This document shows, in pieces, positions 54,977 to 63,017 of a stretch of 64,000 bases of DNA. The translations under genes were made by a program, and so were the position numbers. Under the pieces are notes generated by a model. That model did not search any database. It was given only the letters and a program-made list of their open reading frames with translations, and was not told where the DNA came from. Position 1 is the first letter of the stretch. The number at the start of each line of letters is the position of its first letter. Source of the DNA: Bacteroidota bacterium (GTDB taxonomy: Bacteria; Bacteroidota; Bacteroidia; Chitinophagales; Chitinophagaceae); assembly GCA_016868775.1 (NCBI GenBank), contig VGFT01000003.1, forward strand, positions 186,001 through 250,000, in the 5' to 3' direction.

Positions 54977-56920
54977 ATGAAAAAATATTTTCTGTTCTTA
55001 GCTGCGCTTGTCGGCACTCACCTACTTTTTGCTCAAATCGATACGACCACGCTCGAAACCGCCGTGGTCACCGCCACCAAATTCGAGCGCAAGCAATCCG
55101 AGACAGGTAAAGTCCTCTCCGTAATCGATCGTGCCACGCTTGAACGCAACGGAGGTAAAACGCTTGGAGAAATGCTAAATACAGTTGCCGGCGTTCAGAT
55201 CATCGGCGCCAACAACAATCCGGGTACCAACAACCTGGTCACCATCCGCGGAGCCGCTGCCGGCAACACACTTATTTTGTTGGATGGGATACCGGTCAAT
55301 GATCCTTCCGTGATCACCAACTATTTCGATATCAATTTTATTCCCATGGATCAGATCGAACGGATCGAAATTCTGAAAGGGGGTCAGTCTACCTTATATG
55401 GATCCGATGCCGTTGCCGGTGTAATAAATATTATATCCCGAAAACCCGGCGAAAAAAAGATAGGGGTGAATGGCTTATTCAGCTACGGCAGCTGGGAGAC
55501 ACTCAGTCAACAAATCGGAGTTGGCGGACGTACCCGTGGCTTCAATTACAATATACAGTACGCACATACCAACAGCGAAGGATTTTCCAGCGCGCGGGAT
55601 TCGAGTGGCACGCTAGCATTTGGAAACAACGGATTTGATCAACACGTCCTCAACAGTCAATTTCAATTTCAGTTAGCGCCCGGTTGGGAGCTGCAACTAC
55701 AACATCGATATAGCCGCTACCAGGTGGATTTGGATGCCGCCGGATTTACGGACGAGCGGGATTATACGTCTGACAACTACAACAGCCAATACGGGATTGG
55801 GCTGTCTCGCAGACATCGCTTCGGGCAAATTCGGCTGAACTATTTGTTCAACCGGGCGCGAAGGGATTACTTGGATGATTCGATGTACAAGAGCAGTCCC
55901 TGGATCGACCGCATTGAGAGTCGCTACGTAGGAAACACCCATTTTATCGAAGGGTATGGTCAGTGGAAATTAAAAGGGGTTGAACTACTGACCGGAGCGG
56001 ATGTGCGGATCAATCAAACCGATCAATGGTATTGGAGCACGGGACCTTTTGGTCCGTATGCACCTGCTCCGTTGGAAGCTTCGATGAAGCAATTGAGTCC
56101 GTATGCATCGCTGCTTATGCGAAAAGGGAAATGGAACGGTGAATTGGGTGCACGGGTGAATCTGCATTCGGAGTACGGATCGAATTTCAGTTTCACCTTC
56201 AATCCCGCGTACCGGATGAATGAATCGCTAAGAAGTTTTGTGAATCTTTATACGGCATTCAAAACACCCACTTTGTATCAGTTGTTTGATGCCTTTGCCG
56301 GGAATTCCGCGTTGCAGCCGGAGCAGTCGCTCGTGGCAGAGGCGGGAGTGGAGTGGAGAAAGGCAAACGGACTGCTTACTCGAATTGTTGGCTTTTACCG
56401 GAATACGGAAGATGCGATCGTATACACGTTTAGTCCTACTACCTTCATTGCAGCCTACAAGAACGTCAGTCGTCAAACCAATTATGGGGTCGAGATGGAG
56501 CTGAGTTATCAATGGGGAAAATGGAACCTGCAGACGAATTACACCTACACCAATGGCAGCATCCGTGCTGCCTATGATGGTACGGGTGCGCCGATCGGAA
56601 AAGATACGAGCTATTTTAATTTGTATCGCATCCCCAAACATGCCTGGTTTGGGGAACTGGGGTATCGGCTCAGCAAATCAATTTTCGTGCAGACGCAACT
56701 TCGTTACATGGGTGAACGGGAGGAATTTATTTATGGCGACAAACCGGCCATACTGAATGGATATGCCTTGGTCGATCTGTACGGTGAATATAAACTTAAT
56801 GACAAAGCTCGGCTCTTCCTTGACCTCAAAAATGTCACCGACGTCGTATATGAGGATATCCGCGGGTATAATACGAGGAGACGGAATTTCGTGGTTGGAT
56901 TTAGGTTTAGTTTGGAGTAG
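54977..56920 (+). CDS. TonB-dependent receptor, BtuB-like
   Basis: 647 residues with a signal peptide (FLFLAALVGTHLLFAQ). The TonB box-like ETAVVTATKFERKQ is followed by a plug (LLDGIPVNDPSV, IERIEILKGGQSTLYGSDAVAGVINIISRK) and a 22-strand barrel ending RRRNFVVGFRFSLE. Length and plug resemble vitamin B12 receptor BtuB and related small receptors rather than SusC proteins. The cargo is unknown: no SusD, cobalamin riboswitch or transporter is adjacent. Confidence 0.88.
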   Translation: MKKYFLFLAALVGTHLLFAQIDTTTLETAVVTATKFERKQSETGKVLSVIDRATLERNGGKTLGEMLNTVAGVQIIGANNNPGTNNLVTIRGAAAGNTLILLDGIPVNDPSVITNYFDINFIPMDQIERIEILKGGQSTLYGSDAVAGVINIISRKPGEKKIGVNGLFSYGSWETLSQQIGVGGRTRGFNYNIQYAHTNSEGFSSARDSSGTLAFGNNGFDQHVLNSQFQFQLAPGWELQLQHRYSRYQVDLDAAGFTDERDYTSDNYNSQYGIGLSRRHRFGQIRLNYLFNRARRDYLDDSMYKSSPWIDRIESRYVGNTHFIEGYGQWKLKGVELLTGADVRINQTDQWYWSTGPFGPYAPAPLEASMKQLSPYASLLMRKGKWNGELGARVNLHSEYGSNFSFTFNPAYRMNESLRSFVNLYTAFKTPTLYQLFDAFAGNSALQPEQSLVAEAGVEWRKANGLLTRIVGFYRNTEDAIVYTFSPTTFIAAYKNVSRQTNYGVEMELSYQWGKWNLQTNYTYTNGSIRAAYDGTGAPIGKDTSYFNLYRIPKHAWFGELGYRLSKSIFVQTQLRYMGEREEFIYGDKPAILNGYALVDLYGEYKLNDKARLFLDLKNVTDVVYEDIRGYNTRRRNFVVGFRFSLE

Positions 56921-57038
56921 AGCGTTTAGGGAACAGGGGTTAGCGTTTAGGGAACAGCGTTTAGTATTTGCAGTTGATGGGGTACGGAATTGTACCTTTA
57001 CGATCTAAACGCGAAACACTAAACCCTAAACATACTGC
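56921..57038. repeat. GTTTAGGGAACAG repeats before marC
   Basis: Two direct copies of AGCGTTTAGGGAACAG plus partial copies, and the inverted form (CTAAACGCG, CTAAACCCTAAAC) near the marC start. A TACCTTTA box at 56993-57000 (7 of 8 match to TAnnTTTG) is a possible promoter within it. Confidence 0.6.
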
Positions 57039-57635
57039 ATGTTTTCCTTCAACCTCCAAGAATTCCTCACCCTCACTTTCACGTTATTCGCCGTAATCGA
57101 CGTAATCGGTTCGGTTCCGTTGCTGGTGAGTATGCGTCAGCGGATGGAGCACATCAATGCCGCGAAGGTGACGTTGACTTCGGGGGTATTGATGGTGTTG
57201 TTCTTTTTCATGGGCAAGCCCTTCTTGAACATGCTGGGAGTGGATATACGTTCGTTTGCGGTTGCGGGATCGATCGTAATTTTTATCCTGGGGTTGGAGA
57301 TGGTCTTGGGTATTGAATTTTTCAAACCGGACAAGGATACCCCATCCGGAACCGTAGTACCCATTGCTTTTCCGTTGATCGCCGGCAGTGGCACATTAAC
57401 TACGATCATGTCGTTGAAAGCGACGTTTGAACGCCAGGACAAAAACGAGTATATGATCTTGCTGGCGATCTTGGTGAATTTACTTGTGATTTTTCTTGTA
57501 ATCCGATCTTTAAAATGGATTGAGAAAGTACTCGGAAAATCGGGGTTGATGGCGGTCCGCAAGTTCTTTGGCGTTATCCTCCTCGCCATTGCCGTTAAAG
57601 TATTTGCCACAAATGCTTCGGGATTAATCAAATAA
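57039..57635 (+). CDS. MarC-family inner-membrane protein
   Basis: 198 residues, six membrane helices. Helix 1 contains TLTFTLFAVIDVIGSVPLLVSM, the family signature, and the second half repeats it (VPIAFPLIAGSGTLTTIM). MarC/YchE proteins were once called antibiotic resistance proteins, but their function is not established; they may be transporters. Single-gene unit closed by a strong terminator at 57699. Confidence 0.92.
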   Translation: MFSFNLQEFLTLTFTLFAVIDVIGSVPLLVSMRQRMEHINAAKVTLTSGVLMVLFFFMGKPFLNMLGVDIRSFAVAGSIVIFILGLEMVLGIEFFKPDKDTPSGTVVPIAFPLIAGSGTLTTIMSLKATFERQDKNEYMILLAILVNLLVIFLVIRSLKWIEKVLGKSGLMAVRKFFGVILLAIAVKVFATNASGLIK

Positions 57636-57639
57636 CCAA

Positions 57640-57698
57640 CCTAAAACTCTCCAAACTCCCCAAACTCCCAAACTTCCAAACTCCCAAACTCCCAAACT
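57640..57698. repeat. CCAAACT-word repeat downstream of marC
   Basis: At least seven successive words of the type CTCCAAACTCCCCAAACTCC, running right up to the terminator. Same family as 37365-37411. Confidence 0.65.
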
Positions 57699-57725
57699 AA
57701 AAATCCCACCTGCGGTGGGATTTTT
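57699..57725 (+). terminator. Terminator after marC
   Basis: Perfect 12-bp stem AAAAATCCCACC / GGTGGGATTTTT with loop TGC; works on either strand. Confidence 0.9.
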
Positions 57726-57726
57726 C

Positions 57727-57780
57727 AGTAGACTTGATAACCGTTGGTTCTAACGAAGTTAGGAGTGATTTGACTGCCCT
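57727..57780. repeat. Structured direct repeat, copy 1
   Basis: It shares AGTAG..TT.A..ACC.TTGG then TTCTAACGAAGTTAGG with copy 2. It contains a CTAAC-GAA-GTTAG hairpin followed by a second, imperfect stem (AGGAGT / ACTGCCCT). Confidence 0.7.
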
Positions 57781-57790
57781 AATCGAATTT

Positions 57791-57823
57791 TAATGGTCTA
57801 AATGTTATTCTTAAAGACCATTA
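57791..57823. repeat. Inverted repeat between the two structured repeats
   Basis: TAATGGTCT (57791-57799) pairs perfectly with AGACCATTA (57815-57823), 15-nt loop. Confidence 0.6.
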
Positions 57824-57841
57824 TTATTTTATGAAATAACA

Positions 57842-57895
57842 AGTAGGCTTTACTACCTTTGGTTCTAACGAAGTTAGGGCCGATTTGTCGGCCCT
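57842..57895. repeat. Structured direct repeat, copy 2
   Basis: Second copy of the repeat; its distal stem is perfect (AGGGCCGA, loop TTTG, TCGGCCCT; 57876-57895). There is no T-run. It ends 35 bp before the stop of the next minus-strand gene. Confidence 0.7.
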
Positions 57896-57929
57896 GATGG
57901 ATTCTTGAAGTAGAATATATTGGTGTGCA

Positions 57930-58421
57930 TTAATCTCCTTGCTCCTGGCCTTCAAAACCTATAAATTTAAATTCACCATTTATTAGTTTAAAATACGCCT
58001 TATAGCCGATCGGATCATTTTCATTTCCTTTTTCTGAAATTACATAAACATCACTCAAATTTCCATAGGTTTTTAGAAAGTTGTTTTTAAGGTATTCATC
58101 CATATATAGATTAGTATAAGTCTTGATGCTGAGGCTGCCTAGGGGTAGGTCAAGTGAATATGAAATGAACGCATTACCATTTACAAATATTTCAATGCCT
58201 TGTTCCTCGAATTCCTTTTTTGTAATTTTCCCGGGATCTAAATAGTTACAACTATAGAAGTAAGGAAAACTGATATTTGAAAGTAAATAAGTTTTTACTT
58301 TCAAATTCTTTTGAAATGTTGACCAAAAAAGGCTAAATGATTGGCTGCCCGTAGATTTGACCTGAGCAAACGAAGCGTTACAACAAATAATGATAAATAA
58401 AAGTGCAAAAATCTTTTTCAT
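57930..58421 (-). CDS. Small exported protein, unknown function
   Basis: 163 residues from ATG 58421, which opens a signal peptide (KKIFALLFIIICCNASFAQ); an upstream in-frame ATG at 58490 only adds a non-signal extension. The mature domain (FSLFWSTFQKNL, IEIFVNGNAFISYSLDLP, YGNLSDVYVISEKGNENDPIGYKAYFKLINGEFKFIGFEG) looks like a compact alpha+beta domain, perhaps NTF2-like. I do not recognise the family. It is markedly richer in A/T and Lys/Ile/Asn codons than the core genes to its left. Confidence 0.7.
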   Translation of the reverse strand: MKKIFALLFIIICCNASFAQVKSTGSQSFSLFWSTFQKNLKVKTYLLSNISFPYFYSCNYLDPGKITKKEFEEQGIEIFVNGNAFISYSLDLPLGSLSIKTYTNLYMDEYLKNNFLKTYGNLSDVYVISEKGNENDPIGYKAYFKLINGEFKFIGFEGQEQGD

Positions 58422-58876
58422 AAAGTGAGTTTTAATAATTGAAGTTAATACAAATTCTTTAACCCTAACCCAAAAAATAAGATATTCCACTGCAGGTGAA
58501 ATTTTCTAAAACAGCAAATTGTCTCGACAAATATTTTGCCTAAGGCAAAACCCTGTCACCAAAATATAAAATAGTAGACATCTTTTATGCTTCGCCTTTA
58601 GTGACAGGCATTCCCCGATTCATCAAAAATTCCTTTCGGAGCAATGGGATGTCTATTAGATATACACGACCACCATACGTCTCCGGCAAACGCCGCTCGT
58701 TCAGCTTTATTTGTTCGGGTCTCCTTTATATAGTTGTTAACTGCTTAGTCCAATATTAAATTTGAACTTAAAGCCGGCATGACAGTCATTGCTTTGGTGA
58801 TGAATGAACGTTTCATGTGAGCTATTTCAATACCGAATAAATCTATTCATCATGCTAAACACTATCCATTTTTGCA
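58422..58876. other. Non-coding AT-rich region with nested inverted repeats
   Basis: No intact gene. It contains TTTTGCC-TAA-GGCAAAA near 58533, the pair CCTGTCAC / GTGACAGG (about 58552 and 58611) and the pair TAGACATC / GATGTCTA (about 58575 and 58650), partly nested. A 41-codon frame without ATG lies within it (58585-58710, minus). Confidence 0.5.
58585..58710 (-). pseudogene. Possible small-protein remnant lacking a start codon
   Basis: A frame on the minus strand reads KLNERRLPETYGGRVYLIDI and on to KGEA-stop, with protein-like composition. Where a start would be expected there is an ATA codon, 11 bp after an AAAGGAGA sequence. No family recognised. Either a decayed gene or chance. Confidence 0.3.
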
Positions 58877-59839
58877 TTAATTATTTCGCTTTGCTCGAAT
58901 CACTTTGAATGCGCCGGTGAACTTTACAACTTTATCGTCTTCCTGGTAGGTTAATACTTTTAGACGTTTTGTTGGTGCGTCATACTTGAAAGATAGGGTT
59001 GTAAGATATCTGCCCATGTCAATTCCTGATACGGTAATTTTACAGTTACTATGTTCCAATGTATTTACCATGTGCTCCCAGTCCAGCAAGTAGTATGATT
59101 TATTCTCTCCAAGCATTTCGCTTAAATAGACTAGGATTGCGTTTTTTTCTCCTTCTGCTAATACTACCTCATCCAAAATATCATCTCCATCTAAATCACA
59201 TTCGGTAATGACTTGTTCTTCATTTCTCTTGTAGCCATCGGGGATTAAACTCGGAACATTATATACATATTCACCACTTGTTGTTTCCCATTCTTGTAAT
59301 TCTCCCTCGCCCTGCATCTCGTTGCTGTTTTCGTTACTAACTTTTGCCACCAGTGGTTTATCGCTGTCCCAGATAAATTTTATTGTTAGGGCCGGACTGT
59401 TTTTGATTAAGAAAAACCCTTTGATTGGGGCATCGTCTCCGGGCAATACACCTTCTACGTATACAAAAACACCCTTATCGGTTGTAATGCGACTCCCTGC
59501 GAGGGTTCTTACTGCATACTTTGTTTCCTTATATCCTGGGTACGCTAATGTTCGTATGGTTAAATATTTCTTTTTATCAGTCGGATTCACTTGCTCGAAA
59601 AACTGATATCTAAGGGCATCTGTTTCATAGTTCCAATAATCGCCAATTAGGTCTTTAACGACGACCGGGATTGTTTTGAAATTTTCAATCGCATAGGACG
59701 CTTCCATTACGGACCCGTTACCCAAATCAATCGTTTGAACCTTTTTTAGCTCGGGTATACCCGACTGAGCGGACAAGAAACTGGGCAGAACAATGATGAT
59801 TATTGCGAATACTTTCTTAAGGCCACTAAATCGCGTCAT
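58877..59839 (-). CDS. Exported protein of unknown function
   Basis: 320 residues from ATG 59839, which begins a signal peptide (KKVFAIIIIVLPSFLSAQ); the frame stays open 28 codons further upstream without signal character. One Ca-binding-like loop, CDLDGDDILDEVVLAEG, resembles the FG-GAP/EF-type D-x-D-x-D-x-x-D pattern found in propeller repeats. The rest (GVFVYVEGVLPGDDAPIKGFFLI) looks like beta-rich secreted protein. AT-rich compared with the core. No family recognised; upstream TATATTTA is a 7-of-8 promoter box. Confidence 0.7.
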   Translation of the reverse strand: MTRFSGLKKVFAIIIIVLPSFLSAQSGIPELKKVQTIDLGNGSVMEASYAIENFKTIPVVVKDLIGDYWNYETDALRYQFFEQVNPTDKKKYLTIRTLAYPGYKETKYAVRTLAGSRITTDKGVFVYVEGVLPGDDAPIKGFFLIKNSPALTIKFIWDSDKPLVAKVSNENSNEMQGEGELQEWETTSGEYVYNVPSLIPDGYKRNEEQVITECDLDGDDILDEVVLAEGEKNAILVYLSEMLGENKSYYLLDWEHMVNTLEHSNCKITVSGIDMGRYLTTLSFKYDAPTKRLKVLTYQEDDKVVKFTGAFKVIRAKRNN

Positions 59840-60474
59840 AAAAATATTTACAGTAAATATACACTTTTTCGCATATTTCACCATCATACTGGGATTGTAC
59901 TTTATATGAGACGCTCGATACATTTTCCGGTATGTAAAAGCAATCGTAATAACTCATTTGTAATCCTAGCTTTTTTATCTCAGACGGGTCCATTTATTTC
60001 GTTTTAATATTTGATTGATCTGTTTTTTGGTGAAATTTGAATGCGAATGTTATGATTCTCTAAATTATGTCTCTAAGGTGATTATCAGTTAAAGAATACC
60101 TATTTAATTATAATATGTATTAATACCAAAATGAATATTGTATATTCATAAGATGCTTTGCAGTTTTCATTTCGATTAATAATTGATGTTTTATGAAAAA
60201 GTTTTTTTGATTTTGATTGGTATGGTATTGGCGCTGGCATTGCGTGCTGAAATTATACAGCCCCGCCCCCAGCGGAGTCTTTTTTTATTCTGGAAGCGGC
60301 ATAAGCTTGCTTATGCAAGCGAACTGAATAGAAAAAGAAAGGGACATTGGCCCGCTATTTTCTGTTCGTTGAGCCCTCAATGGATCGCTGAGCGAAGCGC
60401 ATCCGAAGCGGCAAGGCTGGCTGTATTGGTGATACCCATTCGATGCCTCCGCGAAAAATAGGTGGATCAATAAA
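59840..60474. other. Long AT-rich stretch without a supported gene
   Basis: 60000-60180 is strongly AT-rich. 60183-60461 contains a 92-codon frame I do not trust, overlapping an antisense frame of similar quality. A perfect inverted repeat GCATAAGC-TT-GCTTATGC lies at 60299-60316. Confidence 0.5.
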
Positions 60475-60939
60475 TTATACTGTCCAGTAATTTTCATATG
60501 CGATAGTCCGGTAAGGCAAAAAGAACCATGAACGCTCACTTAAAACGATCAAAAAGTCTTCTGCTGAAAATGTCTGTTCATTAGACTTCTTCGGATTAAT
60601 TTTAATTCCAAAATTGTCTTCGGATATATCCTTCTTCGCATGAATTCGATAGCCAATAGCTGTTTCGTTCATCATCGATGCCCTTTCAATTAAGGTGTAG
60701 AAATCAACGGGCACATTCGTTTTAATATAACGCTGAATTGGCTTTAAATATATTTCGGAGCCTTCTGATTCAAACAGCACATTGAATACTTTTTTCAATT
60801 CCCTATTTTCAGAAAGTTGAGATAACATCAAGCTGATGATATTATCGCCAATAATGAAATCATCCGCACGTGTCACCAACCCAATTTCGCGGTTTCTCAG
60901 ATCGCGCATCTCAGAGACTATACTCAGATTTTTATTCAA
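60475..60939 (-). pseudogene. Truncated C-terminal fragment of a CASTOR/POLLUX-type ion channel
   Basis: 154 codons from a TTG at 60939, directly preceded by an in-frame TAA. The text IVSEMRDLRNREIGLVTRADDF, ISLMLSQLSENRELKKVFNVLF and EGSEIYLKPIQRYI matches the C-terminal half of bacterial CASTOR/POLLUX-related channels, in which it follows the RCK-like NAD-binding domain. Full-length proteins have about 600 residues with N-terminal membrane helices; all of that is missing here. The last about 18 residues before the stop (SWFFLPYRTIAYENYWTV) do not belong to the family end. A decayed or deletion-truncated gene is most likely. Confidence 0.8.
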
Positions 60940-61088
60940 TTATATTCGGTTTAAATTATTGAGGTATGATGATCGGCTTAGCGTATGCGTTTGAGCAGGC
61001 TACCCGGCATCGACGGGCACCGGTGTTATAGGTATGCCCATTGCGTAGCGTTGATTCTGCTCAATTGTATCTATTGGTTTTGGTATCG
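60940..61088. other. Spacer upstream of the channel fragment
   Basis: No remaining channel sequence is recognised in any frame. A minus frame 61000-61188 overlaps the end of the 285-residue gene and is not supported. Confidence 0.4.
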
Positions 61089-61946
61089 CTACTGGATTGC
61101 TTCCAGCGACGTATAAATAGCCGGCTCGTCCATGGAGGTGGCTAAGTAAAATCCCTGGTCCAACAGGTAAGTTGTCACCTCGTTCCAAATATCGATGGGT
61201 GCTCTGTTATTTAGATGGCTATATGGATGACCTTGTTGTTGCTTTGCGATCCAATGAAAGCGCAATACCGCCTTCTGTTTTTTTAGGTTCGTTGACGTGG
61301 CGCAGGGAACATAGCTGAAATAGTTGGGATCGTCGGTGTGCATCTGACCCAGGTAGACTTTATGTTTGTTCCTACGTTCGGTCTTATAAACGTCTTTTAG
61401 CCGACACAGCGTTGCATTATCGTAGATGTGAGAAAAGAGGGTATCGCCGGATGTCTGGACCTCCTTCGAGTCAATATTTGTTTTCACGACAAATACCGTG
61501 TCCAGGACAAATCCTTCCTTTTTTTTACTTCCGAACAGGATCAATGACCCCTCGTCTAGTCTCAGCATGATCCCATTTTGACTGCATATTGCGTATTTGA
61601 ACCGATCACCATACACATAGGGATCTGTATTTTGATATTGTTTATTGTCATCCATCCGGTCCAGACAAAAAAACGGCGTATGTAAGCCTATGGGCTCTTT
61701 CAAATTTTCAAAGGGATGAAAGATTGAATATCCTTCCCATTCGCCCCAAAAAAACAGCGTATCACTTTGTACGGGTCCGCCAATTGACTTTATAAACCGA
61801 CCCGGGGTATTGAGAAACTTTCTGTAATGTTCCTTATCCGAATTCCAGTGTCGAACGATCTTATTATTGATGTTCGAAAATGCAGTATTATCCGGAAATG
61901 CTTTTTCACGACCCGGGTGATTCAGTTGAACCGTGACTAAACTCAT
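61089..61946 (-). CDS. Unrecognised 285-residue protein, second gene of a two-gene module
   Basis: No signal peptide or membrane segment, so cytoplasmic. Motif-like stretches are DTLFFWGEWEGYSIF (63-77; WGEWEG at 67-72), NTDPYVYGDRFKYAICSQNG (106-125), EGSLILFGS (132-140) and FVLDTVFVVK (146-155). These look like a conserved globular domain with aromatic and acidic active-site-like residues, but I cannot name the family. It begins 3 bp after the stop of the UDG-like gene, so the two are almost certainly co-translated. AT-rich compared with the core. Confidence 0.75.
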   Translation of the reverse strand: MSLVTVQLNHPGREKAFPDNTAFSNINNKIVRHWNSDKEHYRKFLNTPGRFIKSIGGPVQSDTLFFWGEWEGYSIFHPFENLKEPIGLHTPFFCLDRMDDNKQYQNTDPYVYGDRFKYAICSQNGIMLRLDEGSLILFGSKKKEGFVLDTVFVVKTNIDSKEVQTSGDTLFSHIYDNATLCRLKDVYKTERRNKHKVYLGQMHTDDPNYFSYVPCATSTNLKKQKAVLRFHWIAKQQQGHPYSHLNNRAPIDIWNEVTTYLLDQGFYLATSMDEPAIYTSLEAIQ

Positions 61947-61949
61947 TAA

Positions 61950-62687
61950 TTAGATCGTTATGTGGTGTAGACTTATTCGCTGATCATTCGTGACCCTTGC
62001 ATTCGGCTGGTGGATCCAAGCTTTTTTTGAATTCGGCAGGTGTTTTGAAATGGCCTGCTCAACGGTGTTGTAGACGCTTTTACCGATCACAATAATATTT
62101 GCCGGATTCACGCTTTTTAAAATGGGGACCCCATAGTTTGTCAGGGATGTATCCAGGATCGATCTATAATCCTCGGGATTTGGCTTTTTGCCTACCAGAT
62201 ATATTCCGATGATGCTTGAATCAAGCAGCCAAATTCCATTTTCTTTCAAGTAGTGTAGCAGCTCTAGTTTTTGTGCAATTCGCTCGGATGCACTTTTAGC
62301 CCTTGTCACCTTGAATTTATTTTCGGCCGCTTCATTCAAAAGTTTCCAGTATTGCGGTGTCCCTAAATTATTCTCGATTTGATCGGATGCGTCGTATAGA
62401 GATCGTTCTCCATATCCTATACAGTACACAAATCGGCAGTATTCCGCGGGGTAATTGGTGAGCTTGTTGGAATTTTGGAAGCCAGCTTTGTATGTTTTGA
62501 TGCGATCCTCGTTGCTGGTGAAAACATGTGATTCGGCCAGCAGGACCGTTTTTATATTATCCGGCTTCCAATACATCCTCAGCTTGTGTACCAGCAAAGC
62601 CGTTTCTCTGGACTCCAGCGTGTATTCCAATTTTAATTTACCGATCTCGTCGTACGTATCGTTCAGTTCTTTTTCAAATATCATCAT
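61950..62687 (-). CDS. Possible uracil-DNA-glycosylase-superfamily protein, first gene of a two-gene module
   Basis: 245 residues; the next Met is adjacent, so the start could be one codon later. The order of hydrophobic strands and motifs fits the UDG alpha/beta fold: TVLLAESHVF (47-56, where UDGs have the GxxPG loop), FVYCIGYGE (86-94), WLLDSSIIGIYL (153-164, the LLN-like strand), NIIVIGKSVYNTV (197-209, the vxLGk strand) and WIHQPNAR (224-231, in place of HPSP). The catalytic water-activating residue is not obvious, so a glycosylase activity is a guess; the protein might bind a modified base. It leads the two-gene module. Confidence 0.55.
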   Translation of the reverse strand: MMIFEKELNDTYDEIGKLKLEYTLESRETALLVHKLRMYWKPDNIKTVLLAESHVFTSNEDRIKTYKAGFQNSNKLTNYPAEYCRFVYCIGYGERSLYDASDQIENNLGTPQYWKLLNEAAENKFKVTRAKSASERIAQKLELLHYLKENGIWLLDSSIIGIYLVGKKPNPEDYRSILDTSLTNYGVPILKSVNPANIIVIGKSVYNTVEQAISKHLPNSKKAWIHQPNARVTNDQRISLHHITI

Positions 62688-63017
62688 ACTTCATTTTGTT
62701 TCAATGGACGGGAAGCAATCCCATTTGATGAAGTTACTAATCTCGCATGTATGTTCAAAGATGACATCATTTCATGATGGCACGGAATTATTGATCGAAC
62801 GACACGCGTTGTTGCTGCCTTATTTTATACTGTATTTATTTACGCAGGTCTGTGCAATTGGATCAGGTGGTCGAACAGATTTTCTCCGCTTTGCAGGTTC
62901 AGCTTCTTGCGCAGGCGATACCGGCATCAAGAGGCGCTGCGTTCTTAAAAATATATTTAAATTCCGGATCATCAAAGCCTTGTATTTCACTGTATGTCGT
63001 CAAAGAAAGTGGACGGT
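62688..63017. other. Region between the two-gene module and the IS, with gene remnants
   Basis: No intact gene. Minus-strand fragments include a LuxR-type tail (62840-62926) and, just upstream in another frame, YSEIQGFDDPEFKYIFK. The last about 30 bp (GTCAAAGAAAGTGGACGGTT near 62999) probably include the terminal inverted repeat of the IS. Confidence 0.5.
62840..62926 (-). pseudogene. Remnant of the C-terminus of a LuxR/GerE-type regulator
   Basis: 28 codons and a stop: CRYRLRKKLNLQSGENLFDH and then LIQL. This is the recognition-helix end (RxRIRKKLxL) of Bacteroidota sensor or TPR-LuxR regulators. The upstream part of the gene is missing; an in-frame stop precedes it. Confidence 0.45.

Noticed and set aside
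58731-58760. GTTAACTGCTTAG as a possible integron or attachment core site
   Set aside because: It does not fit the GTTRRRY core at the required positions, and no integrase or cassette array is present.
60183-60461. 92-codon plus-strand frame with a hydrophobic N-terminus
   Set aside because: After about 25 residues the composition (many Arg, Ala, Ser, no recognisable motif) and the overlap with an equally open antisense frame (60285-60539) look like chance in a GC-richer patch; no family seen.
61000-61188. 62-codon minus frame ending in a proline-rich tail
   Set aside because: Its first half lies out of frame inside the 285-residue gene, and nothing supports separate translation.
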